From the NCBI GenBank assembly GCA_016707785.1, contig JADJGZ010000004.1:1-64000 (forward strand): a DNA stretch of 64,000 nucleotides, given 5' to 3'. This document shows, piece by piece, positions 36,165 to 43,634 of this stretch; position 1 is the first letter of the stretch, and every line of letters starts with the position of its first letter. Made by a program: the position numbers and the translations under genes. The notes under the pieces were generated by a model. The model saw only the letters and a program-made list of their open reading frames with translations. It was not told where the DNA came from and searched no databases. Source of the stretch: Bacteroidales bacterium (lineage in GTDB: Bacteria; Bacteroidota; Bacteroidia; Bacteroidales; UBA4417).

Positions 36165-36298
36165 TCGTTCCGTATTCATTCAATATTTTTTAAACTGAGA
36201 ACTTAAATAATATACTGATAAACAGTTTGTTTAGAAGTAAATAGATGATCATTATATATTTTTTATTTTTATTTAGTCTAATTTAATATTAATGAACC

Positions 36299-36306
36299 TA
36301 TATTTG
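36299..36306 (+). promoter_or_regulatory. -7 promoter element of the protease operon
   Basis: TATATTTG matches TAnnTTTG. It lies in an AT-rich gap of 267 bases with no gene and would give a leader of about 115 bases to the operon start at 36432. Confidence 0.4.
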
Positions 36307-36431
36307 TATTAACATCAACCTAACCGGGTACACTCTCACACCACTCCTTTCATCCTCAGAGTACCTGTCAAATAAGGGAATCGTATACATCAGGCTCGGT
36401 ATCATCTGGTTTACATTTTAAAAAATTACAT

Positions 36432-37277
36432 ATGGAAAAAGACGAAAGAAAACTCCTTGGTAGTATTCAGCGGGCTACCATTTTATCAGGCATTGGCATG
36501 GGATTATTACTTGGAGTCATAATGGGGCTCTCGGTTTCTGAAGTAGTCAAGGTGATTTTTGGGATTCTCACGGCCATGCTTGGAGCCTTCCTTGGCTTTG
36601 ATAAACGAAGTTTTGCCGGAATGGAATCGGCTGAATATCAAAAAGAGAAGGAGAATACACTTTTCACAGCTTTAAGGGCAGGATGGTTTGGTATAGCTGT
36701 AGTGGCTGGTATCTTCCTGGGTATGTTTGTCAGGACACAGGAAGTATTTACTATCAGTGTGGCCAAAAGCGTGAAAGATTATACGGATGCCGGTTTTGCG
36801 CCGGATCATGCCCGAAAACTGGTTCTTTTCCAGCGACTTGGAATTGATCCGAATACCGGAGAATTAGGCCCTGTGACGGAAGTCCAGCGGGCACACCAGT
36901 CGAACCTGTTTAGTGCTGAGCAAGCGCAAGAGCTGTGTGGAGCTACTGATCCCGACCAATGGAACAATGATTGGGAAGCCGCACAGAAAGAGCTGATCGC
37001 ATTGGATCCCAAAATCATGACACCAATTATTAGTGAAATAGCAAACACCATCCCGGAGCAGGAAAGATTTGCCTTCCTAAAGGGATTGAATAAACTATTC
37101 TGCCAGTTAGGGAAGAAAGGGACTACCTACTGCAAACTAGGGACAGATTTTGAATTATGGCAAAAGGAATCATCGCTCAGTTCAATAGTCCAGGAACTTT
37201 CTAAACTCAGCCCTGAGCAACGTCAAAAGATATTACCAAAGCTGGCCGAACTGGTATGCAAAATAGAAAATGAATAA
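36432..37277 (+). CDS. Three-helix membrane protein A, first gene of the protease operon
   Basis: The 281-residue protein of no known family has three hydrophobic segments: about 18-35 (SGIGMGLLLGVIMGLS), 38-55 and 82-102 (GWFGIAVVAGIFLGMFV). Basic residues in the N-terminus and in the loop between helices 2 and 3 suggest that both lie in the cytoplasm, so the C-terminal 180 residues would be periplasmic. They contain the motif VKDYTDAGFAPDHARKLVL, SNLFSAEQAQELCGATDP and four cysteines. The same motifs occur in the third gene of the operon (38735-39691), so the two are paralogues flanking the protease. The next gene starts 21 bases downstream. Confidence 0.6.
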   Translation: MEKDERKLLGSIQRATILSGIGMGLLLGVIMGLSVSEVVKVIFGILTAMLGAFLGFDKRSFAGMESAEYQKEKENTLFTALRAGWFGIAVVAGIFLGMFVRTQEVFTISVAKSVKDYTDAGFAPDHARKLVLFQRLGIDPNTGELGPVTEVQRAHQSNLFSAEQAQELCGATDPDQWNNDWEAAQKELIALDPKIMTPIISEIANTIPEQERFAFLKGLNKLFCQLGKKGTTYCKLGTDFELWQKESSLSSIVQELSKLSPEQRQKILPKLAELVCKIENE

Positions 37278-37298
37278 CGCTCATAAATCTGAATAGTT

Positions 37299-38735
37299 AT
37301 GAAAAGATATTTACTCAACCTTCTGATACCCGCATTACTTATATATTTCCCCACGATCTCACTTGCTCAGGGTTCTGATCTTGAAAGTGCAAAAGCATCG
37401 GTGGTAAAAATTAAGACACACTATATCCGCACTGAAAAAGGAAAAGTGGTGAAGGATCTTGGTGTAGCAACCGGCTGGTGCTGGAAGGAACCCACACTTA
37501 TTGTTACGGCACTGCATGCTGTAACCGGAGCAGAAGATATCATGGTTTACAGGGAAGGAAATAAATCTTCGAAGGCTGTTATTTATAAAGTGCTCAAGGA
37601 AGCGGACCTGGCTTTGCTGCGAATCAGTACTGACCTTGGATTGAGTCCATTGCAACTGCAAGAGGCCGATCCGAATTCTAGTAAAGAATTATATGTATGG
37701 GGATTCCCTCATGGTGTAAATACTATGCAGGGCGATGATATCCGCTTGTCAAGAAGTCTTGAAAAATCGCCCACTTTAAACAGTATTCTTACGGGAAATA
37801 AGCTAAAATCTGAATTAGAAGACCAGGGTTATCCTCTTCCCATTGCCAAAATATTACGAATTAGCTCCACTATTCAACCGGGCCATTCCGGGGCACCTAT
37901 CATGGCTTCAAATGGAGCAGTGATAGGAGTGGCCGATGGCGGTCTTCGCGGAGGAGCTGCCAGGATCAATTGGGCTATGCCCGCTAATTTCTATGTTCCC
38001 AGGTTAGCCAGTTCCATTGACCCGATTCCGTCTTCCCCTTCAGTGCAGGTAAGCTTATATAGCAACAGAACCACTGTTGACGCCGATGCGAGTGAAGCTG
38101 AAGAAATCATGGAACTCCAAAAGGAAGCAAAGGAGAATACCGTTGAAAATGGTGAACAATCGGTTACACTTACCTGGACTGCCAGCTATGAAGACCTCTT
38201 TTCAACCATGACTATTGATGAACAAAGGGAGATGCAGGAAATCACCAATAGCCTTTCCCTGAATTTATCGGGAGCTACATTTAATATTTACGAGGATTAT
38301 GAAACAGGAGCCACTATTGCGGTGCCGTCTGATGCCTTATTCGTGGTTGAAGACGGATGGTTCTACTCTTCTAATGAGGATGAAACCCTGACCTATGATG
38401 CATTACCGTTTTATTCTGAAAGCTATGCGTTAGCAAAGCAGGATGTGTATGATGTTTATAATGAGAATTTTTTAGCCGCCGAATGGATGGCAGACCCGGA
38501 AATTGCAGATGAAATCGCAGAAGATGATGAAAACGAGTCTGCTTCCTATTTCCTTACCAGGGTGGCAGCCGATGGAAGTGGGCGGACCTTGTATTTTATG
38601 GCAGAAGTACGCGGACCAGATTTATTGGTCATCAACCTTGAATTTGATCCGAACCGATTGGTGGAGGATGACTATTTGAAGAAATTCATGCTTTTCACCT
38701 TGTCTACTGAGCTTTGTACATTCGGTGAATATTGA
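37299..38735 (+). CDS. Periplasmic trypsin-like serine protease with unique C-terminal domain
   Basis: The 478-residue protein has a signal peptide of about 24 residues (ending ISLAQ). Residues about 28-245 are a chymotrypsin-fold protease with an intact triad: H73 (IVTALHAV), D103 (KEADLALLRI) and S197 (QPGHSGAPI). This is a DegP-like arrangement, but no PDZ domain follows. Residues about 250-478 are acidic and match nothing I know (YEDYETGATIAVPSDALFVV, TYDALPFYSESYALAKQDVY). It lies between two paralogous membrane proteins, and its stop overlaps the next start (TGATG). The likely place of action is the periplasm, next to the presumed C-terminal domains of those proteins. The substrate is unknown. 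Confidence 0.8.
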   Translation: MKRYLLNLLIPALLIYFPTISLAQGSDLESAKASVVKIKTHYIRTEKGKVVKDLGVATGWCWKEPTLIVTALHAVTGAEDIMVYREGNKSSKAVIYKVLKEADLALLRISTDLGLSPLQLQEADPNSSKELYVWGFPHGVNTMQGDDIRLSRSLEKSPTLNSILTGNKLKSELEDQGYPLPIAKILRISSTIQPGHSGAPIMASNGAVIGVADGGLRGGAARINWAMPANFYVPRLASSIDPIPSSPSVQVSLYSNRTTVDADASEAEEIMELQKEAKENTVENGEQSVTLTWTASYEDLFSTMTIDEQREMQEITNSLSLNLSGATFNIYEDYETGATIAVPSDALFVVEDGWFYSSNEDETLTYDALPFYSESYALAKQDVYDVYNENFLAAEWMADPEIADEIAEDDENESASYFLTRVAADGSGRTLYFMAEVRGPDLLVINLEFDPNRLVEDDYLKKFMLFTLSTELCTFGEY

Positions 38736-39691
38736 TGAAGACTGGACATCTGAAAGATTCCCTTGAAGGTATAGGGATAGGGCTTATTTCGGGCTTGGTC
38801 ATTGGCCTGGCAGATAACGACTGGATACGCATGACGCTGGCGGTTGCCCTGATCACTTATGCTGGTCGTGCACTGGGCAACCATAAAGAAAATATAGCAG
38901 GTCCCTCCTATCGGATTGCCTTCATGGGGATTTTTGCATCATTTGCCCTCTTTGGGGGGCTATATATCCAGGGACAGCATCTTTTCAGAGAGGCACCCCT
39001 GAAAAGCATAGAAAAATGGGTAAAAGCCGGGTATACACCTGCTCAGGCCCGCCAATTGCATTTGCAATCATTGCAGTTGGCTGCCTATCAAAAAGACACT
39101 GCAGACAATACCTTTCAGAAATTCGCGCCTATGCTGCCGGATTCCAATGGAACTGCCAGTGTTAATATATTGAAAGATAGCCTTTTGGGACAAATAGACA
39201 CACTAAAATCATTGATATCACATATTTTGGGTGGTGGAAAGCCTGAATCTGCCCTTATCGGCACTGTTGCATCAAATTTATTCAGCAGCAGGAGTAGTGA
39301 ACCTTTATGTGAAACCCTTGACCCCGGGCTTAATGAAGATACACTAAGTTATATTTCATCCTTTCAGACTTCTGGTATCACCGAACTGGAATCAATTCAA
39401 ATATTGAATTCGTCTGAAAGTTCAGAAGAAAAGTATGAACTGGCAACCTTATTATGGAGACTGATTTGTACCCTTGAGTCGGACACCTTAACTCCCTGGG
39501 CAGAACTCACTGATCCAGCCAGGCATGGAGATGATCCCGGGAAACTTCATGAAGCCTACCGTGGCCAGGAAAGAAAAGTATTCGGGTTACTTTCAGCCTG
39601 GCTCAGCAAGCATGCCTCAAATCAATTAGAAGGTTTCAGAGCAATACATACTTTAATCAGGAAGAAATCCGGAATACCAGCAAATGGTTGA
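38735..39691 (+). CDS. Three-helix membrane protein B, third gene of the protease operon
   Basis: The ATG at 38735 (MKTGHLKDSLEGIGIGLISG) is preferred over the TTG at 38732. The 318-residue protein repeats the build of protein A: helices about 12-28, 32-47 and 63-82, the cytoplasmic ALGNHKENIAG loop (compare FLGFDKRSFAG), IEKWVKAGYTPAQARQLHLQ, SNLFSSRSSEPLCETLDP, and a second cysteine in LLWRLICTLES that aligns with LNKLFCQLG of A. Overall identity is low but the order of motifs is the same. It is longer by an insert at about 125-170. Start and protease stop overlap, which implies translational coupling. Confidence 0.6.
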   Translation: MKTGHLKDSLEGIGIGLISGLVIGLADNDWIRMTLAVALITYAGRALGNHKENIAGPSYRIAFMGIFASFALFGGLYIQGQHLFREAPLKSIEKWVKAGYTPAQARQLHLQSLQLAAYQKDTADNTFQKFAPMLPDSNGTASVNILKDSLLGQIDTLKSLISHILGGGKPESALIGTVASNLFSSRSSEPLCETLDPGLNEDTLSYISSFQTSGITELESIQILNSSESSEEKYELATLLWRLICTLESDTLTPWAELTDPARHGDDPGKLHEAYRGQERKVFGLLSAWLSKHASNQLEGFRAIHTLIRKKSGIPANG

Positions 39692-39743
39692 TGAACACTT
39701 TGTTTTGATCAGTAGGGGCATATTCAATGGGGATTTTCAAAGA

Positions 39744-39786
39744 AAAATCCTTCACAAGTGACAAACTCACCCGTGAAGGATTTTTG
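39744..39786. terminator. Bidirectional terminator between convergent units
   Basis: Arms AAAATCCTTCAC and GTGAAGGATTTTT pair over 11-12 positions around a 17-base loop. A and T runs on the outer sides allow termination of both the protease operon and the minus-strand propeller gene. Confidence 0.7.
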
Positions 39787-39803
39787 CTTTCAGGGAATAG
39801 GAG

Positions 39804-41456
39804 TTATTTCCCGGTTTTTACTTTAGTTACGGTCTTGTTTTCGTAGACATACACGAATTCTCCTTCTGTAGAAAGGGTTGTGGATGCTCCTTTTCTTGCC
39901 TTGAACTCAAGGTATTTACAGGTATTCAGGTCGAAAGCGGCAATATCTGCACCGGCAGTTTTCATCACGAGGATGTTATCCACCCTGCCTTCAAATGCTG
40001 ATTTAGCATACTTTCCGCTATTTACAAGGGCTCCATCATTAATTTTAAAAGTTGAAACCCCCTTTTCACCGACAACTACAACCATATCTTTAAAGGTTTG
40101 AATCAGCTCTGCATCACCCACTCCACCTTTCGCAACGGGCACTTCGTAATTTTCCTTACCGGTAGCCACATCCATTGAGTAAAGGGCTTTACCTGAACAA
40201 ACCACTACACGGTCACCATTCTGTATCATATTGGTAATTCCCCGGCGGAAACGCTCTGAATCCCATGCCTGCTTACCATCTGAAGTGTTAAAAGCCTGCA
40301 CCCCACAAGGCCTGATATTGGGATACCATATCCTCCATTCTTCGGTGATGGTAACTGAGCCATCGGGATTGGAAGTCCTTTTGTAAATATACGCCTGGGC
40401 TTCAACAGTACCACCAACCTGGAGTACAATTTTATCCCCGATTACATACATATTCGGAATCGCACGTGCTTCCTTGATTTCAGGTGACGACCAGATCAGC
40501 TCACCATTCAGGGCATTGTATTTCTTAATATACTGATGCCTGCGATCCGACATATCCAGCACATAAAGCTCATCGCCTACCCTAACAGGTTCAGCTACGC
40601 CACCATAAACGCCGAATTTTTTCGATCCGGCAGGCCGTGCTGTTAAGCCTTCCGGCGTATAATCAAATGCAGCAGACCAAACCTTTTTCCCTGTAGCATA
40701 ATCATATACTTGCATTCCGTTCAACTTTAGAACAACATTGTCCTTATCACGATCAAGGCTATAGAGGAATTCACGGGATATAACCTTTCTTTCGGCGCGG
40801 CCTATATAATTGCTTTCCCAAACGATATCACCATTGGATAAGTCAATTTTGGCAATCTGGTTTTTAAAGCCGGTAAATAGCGCTACCAGGGAACTTGGAA
40901 CAAAATTTACCATGACCATATATCCATCATTGCCCCAGATGTATTTTCCAACAGCCCCTTTGAATTTTGAAGTTGACCACAACTCTTCACCAGTGCGGGC
41001 TTTTACCATCACAAGCTGGCTCTTGAGAGAGAGGACAAATGCATCATTTTCCTTGATATACATTACATTCTCATCGTTGATATCCTGGTATTTATCTGTA
41101 TTCCATAGAAAAGCACCTGATTCCATGTCAATACAAGCCATCTGGTCCTTGCCTAACTTCCTGTCGAACATAAAGAGCATATCTGATTCCCAGAAAGGAA
41201 TGAGTTCATCAATTTTACTCAACTTGGGGGCTAGTTCCTTGAACTTCTTGTTCCATCTCACTTTACCGGTTTTGTTGTCAACGATGGAAATCTCCTTGTC
41301 AGAAGCAGTGTAGCTAAATCCCCTGTCTTCAGTCCCTGTTCCATTGTACTGGATTTTATGATCCATTCTCGACTCCCATACCATGGGCATGTCATCCTGT
41401 GCCTTGCCCGATAAAAGTCCAAGCAGTGCAATAGCTGCAATAAATAATGTTCTCAT
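39804..41456 (-). CDS. Exported PQQ-like beta-propeller protein
   Basis: The protein has 550 residues. A signal peptide (MRTLFIAAIALLGLLSGKAQ) is followed by PQQ/BamB-type blade motifs: DNKTGKVRWNKKFKE, DMESGAFLWNTDKYQDI, KARTGEELWSTSKFKGA, DLSNGDIVWESNYIGR, DYATGKKVWSAAFDYTP, NALNGELIWSSPEIK and NTSDGKQAWDSERFRRG. No quinoprotein dehydrogenase catalytic residues were recognised, so a binding or scaffold role in the periplasm is more likely. There is no T9SS sorting tail. The next minus-strand gene upstream ends 46 bases away, and the two may be cotranscribed. Confidence 0.8.
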   Translation of the reverse strand: MRTLFIAAIALLGLLSGKAQDDMPMVWESRMDHKIQYNGTGTEDRGFSYTASDKEISIVDNKTGKVRWNKKFKELAPKLSKIDELIPFWESDMLFMFDRKLGKDQMACIDMESGAFLWNTDKYQDINDENVMYIKENDAFVLSLKSQLVMVKARTGEELWSTSKFKGAVGKYIWGNDGYMVMVNFVPSSLVALFTGFKNQIAKIDLSNGDIVWESNYIGRAERKVISREFLYSLDRDKDNVVLKLNGMQVYDYATGKKVWSAAFDYTPEGLTARPAGSKKFGVYGGVAEPVRVGDELYVLDMSDRRHQYIKKYNALNGELIWSSPEIKEARAIPNMYVIGDKIVLQVGGTVEAQAYIYKRTSNPDGSVTITEEWRIWYPNIRPCGVQAFNTSDGKQAWDSERFRRGITNMIQNGDRVVVCSGKALYSMDVATGKENYEVPVAKGGVGDAELIQTFKDMVVVVGEKGVSTFKINDGALVNSGKYAKSAFEGRVDNILVMKTAGADIAAFDLNTCKYLEFKARKGASTTLSTEGEFVYVYENKTVTKVKTGK

Positions 41457-41502
41457 GAATTAATGTTTGATTGGTTAGTTTTCTGGTTATGAATGATACT
41501 GA

Positions 41503-41880
41503 TTAGGTAAACATGAATGTATACCGGAATTTATAGGTAGTCTTTTTTGGAATGACTAGTTTGAATTTAAAGGTTTTGATGCGATCCTTCAGGAGATTTT
41601 GCATCGGGATACTTGCATTTTCGGAAGATACCACGAAAACAGTGGCTACTTCTCCTTTCTTCCTGATCGAAATATCGAATACAAAGGTTCCTTTAAGATT
41701 GTTTTCGACAGCAAATTGGTAAAGCTCACCTTCAGGAGACTTCAAGGAGGTTTCAAGCTGCGAAACAGCCTGTTGTACAAGTGGATCAGAACAAGCAACA
41801 GGTGTACCCTCCTGGGCCAGAACCAGATTACTGAAAACAACAACCATTGCAAAAAGAAAAAGCTTCAATTTATTGAGCAT
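41503..41880 (-). CDS. Exported TonB-C-like small protein
   Basis: It has 125 residues with a signal peptide (MLNKLKLFLFAMVVVFSNLV, then LAQ). The remaining 100 residues, with GTFVFDISIRKKGEVATVFV, then NLLKDRIKTFKFKLVIPKKT and a final YKFRYTFMF strand, resemble the C-terminal domain of TonB-like energy transducers, but there is no membrane helix, linker or cell-wall domain. It lies upstream of the PQQ propeller gene, 46 bases apart. Confidence 0.55.
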   Translation of the reverse strand: MLNKLKLFLFAMVVVFSNLVLAQEGTPVACSDPLVQQAVSQLETSLKSPEGELYQFAVENNLKGTFVFDISIRKKGEVATVFVVSSENASIPMQNLLKDRIKTFKFKLVIPKKTTYKFRYTFMFT

Positions 41881-41994
41881 AAGTAAAGATTAAATAGTTG
41901 TCAAAGAAAAATCAACATAATAACAAAGGAATGATATGATTGTTTACAAAGATTTGAAAAAGCTTTACAGCCTTAATCGGATAGTCACAATGTC

Positions 41995-42002
41995 TATATT
42001 TG
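41995..42002 (+). promoter_or_regulatory. -7 promoter element of the pseudouridine synthase gene
   Basis: TATATTTG matches TAnnTTTG, 32 bases before the ATG at 42034. No clear -33 element was found at the expected distance. Confidence 0.4.
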
Positions 42003-42033
42003 CCGGATTAAAACCAATCTCCCGCATACTATA

Positions 42034-42603
42034 ATGAGCCATAAGCATTTCATGATCCATAAACCTTATGGCTATCTCTGTCAGTTTGTATGTGAACTGA
42101 GCAAAAAAAAGCTTTTAGGAGAACTCTATGATTTCCCTGAAGGGACAATGGCTATCGGCCGCCTCGATGAAGAGAGTGAGGGATTGCTTTTACTTACAAC
42201 CGACGGGATGATGAGTGAAAGGATGCGTGAAAAGAGTATTGAAAAAGAATATTATGCCCAGGTAGATGGCCTCATTACTGATAAAGCACTTCAGATGCTG
42301 CAAACCGGTGTGGAGATAGGGATCAGGGATGTGAAATATATAACCAAACCTTGCAAAGTTCAGCGGCTGGATCCTCAACCTGAATTTGCCCCCAGAACAA
42401 AAAAGCTTCGTGACGACAGGCATGGGCCTACTATTTGGATTTCACTCATCTTAACAGAAGGGAAATACAGGCAGGTAAGGAAAATGACTGCTGCAGCAGG
42501 ATTCCCTACTTTACGACTAATACGGGTAAGGGTTGGCAAGTTCCAACTCGGTGACTTAAAACCAGGGGAGGTTAAGGAATTATCGGATATTGATTTTATC
42601 TAA
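42034..42603 (+). CDS. 23S/16S rRNA pseudouridine synthase, RsuA/RluE family
   Basis: The 189-residue protein has KPYGYLCQFV at the start, the catalytic-aspartate motif AIGRLDEESEGLLLLTTDGM, KEYYAQVDG, and the C-terminal ILTEGKYRQVRKMTAAAGFP followed by TLRLIRVRVG, all hallmarks of the RsuA/RluB/E/F group. The S4 RNA-binding domain is absent, as in RluE, and the length fits RluE. It converts a specific uridine to pseudouridine in rRNA. The exact site is not decidable. Confidence 0.88.
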   Translation: MSHKHFMIHKPYGYLCQFVCELSKKKLLGELYDFPEGTMAIGRLDEESEGLLLLTTDGMMSERMREKSIEKEYYAQVDGLITDKALQMLQTGVEIGIRDVKYITKPCKVQRLDPQPEFAPRTKKLRDDRHGPTIWISLILTEGKYRQVRKMTAAAGFPTLRLIRVRVGKFQLGDLKPGEVKELSDIDFI

Positions 42604-42634
42604 TCCGATGCAGTTACAATGGTAGGATATGTAA

Positions 42635-43483
42635 CTACCGGGCAGGCTTCCTTAAGATGTTGATGATTTTCCATTGGCCCTCAATCTTTGCAAGCTGGCA
42701 ATAGCTCCAGCCAGTGGGTAGTTTCAACTCAACAACGGCAAGACCATCCATACAATCAAGCATTTGAACAGAGATGTTCCATTTTTCGCGATCAAGTGCA
42801 CCTAATCCGGCCCGTGTAGCTTCAATCAAAGCCCCTGCAGCATCTCTCTGAATCATATACCCTCCTGTTGAAGGCATCTGAATCAGGGTAGCTCTCTGAA
42901 ATTCAGGATGAATTTTACTTTCTACAACCATGGCATTGGAAGAATAAATCCCTTCGAACAGGTCGTTCACGGTCTGCTCAATCTCCTTTCTCTCATTGGC
43001 ACCTTTATAATCGGCTAAAGGCTTCTTGTTTGGCGAATCCTCTCCCCAGGTCCAGAGTGCATTGATGATCTTCCATTGTTCATCGATCTTGACCAACTGA
43101 AGGTAATCATTAAAATTAGCAGACATTATCCTGGCACAAGCTACATTATCGTTCATCTTTAAAACATCCACCCTGATTTTCCTTTTTGCTTCAGGCAAGG
43201 CCCCTGCTTTCGCGCGGGTAAGCTCAATCAACCCGGAAAAAGTGGAATACATCAGGTAACTCTTACCCGTCTGAGTCATGGTAACCGGACAGACTTTATT
43301 CAGGTCGGGGTGCAGAGCTCTTTCCATCCTTTCAGCATCGCCTGAGTAAAATCCGTCTGCATAATCCAATGCTGCAGAAATTACAGCCAATGAATCATTA
43401 GAAATTTTGAGAATATTCTGAGCGAATCCCATTGATGAAATCAGGCTCAAAATCATGAAGATGAATGTTAATTTGGCTTTCAT
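42635..43483 (-). CDS. Exported tandem NTF2-like (lumazine-binding-like) protein
   Basis: The 282-residue protein has a signal peptide (MKAKLTFIFMILSLISSMGF-AQ). Two copies of a domain of about 120 residues follow: ALDYADGFYSGDAERMERAL ... EQWKIINALWTWG and VNDLFEGIYSSNAMVVESKI ... GQWKIINILRKP. This matches the putative lumazine-binding family (Lumazine_bd_2) of the NTF2 superfamily. The pair is an internal duplication. It is periplasmic and of unknown function. It is convergent with the pseudouridine synthase gene. Confidence 0.8.
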   Translation of the reverse strand: MKAKLTFIFMILSLISSMGFAQNILKISNDSLAVISAALDYADGFYSGDAERMERALHPDLNKVCPVTMTQTGKSYLMYSTFSGLIELTRAKAGALPEAKRKIRVDVLKMNDNVACARIMSANFNDYLQLVKIDEQWKIINALWTWGEDSPNKKPLADYKGANERKEIEQTVNDLFEGIYSSNAMVVESKIHPEFQRATLIQMPSTGGYMIQRDAAGALIEATRAGLGALDREKWNISVQMLDCMDGLAVVELKLPTGWSYCQLAKIEGQWKIINILRKPAR

Positions 43484-43634
43484 GGCTGAGGTTTAGGTAA
43501 ATTAATATTCCATAAATATATGAACACCAATTGATTATCGGTCTGTTATTTGACGAATTAAGTGAAATATTCTGCGAAATAGCAGATTATATCTGCAAAT
43601 TAATGGAAAGAAGAGGCTAGTAAAATCAGGATAT

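Noticed and set aside
37299..38735. Protease as DegP/HtrA
   Set aside because: The triad and signal peptide fit, but there is no PDZ domain and the C-terminal half is different, so the DegP name is not justified.
42612..42635. AGTTACA/TGTAACT hairpin as a terminator between convergent genes
   Set aside because: Only seven AT-rich pairs and no T-run on either strand. Too weak to annotate.
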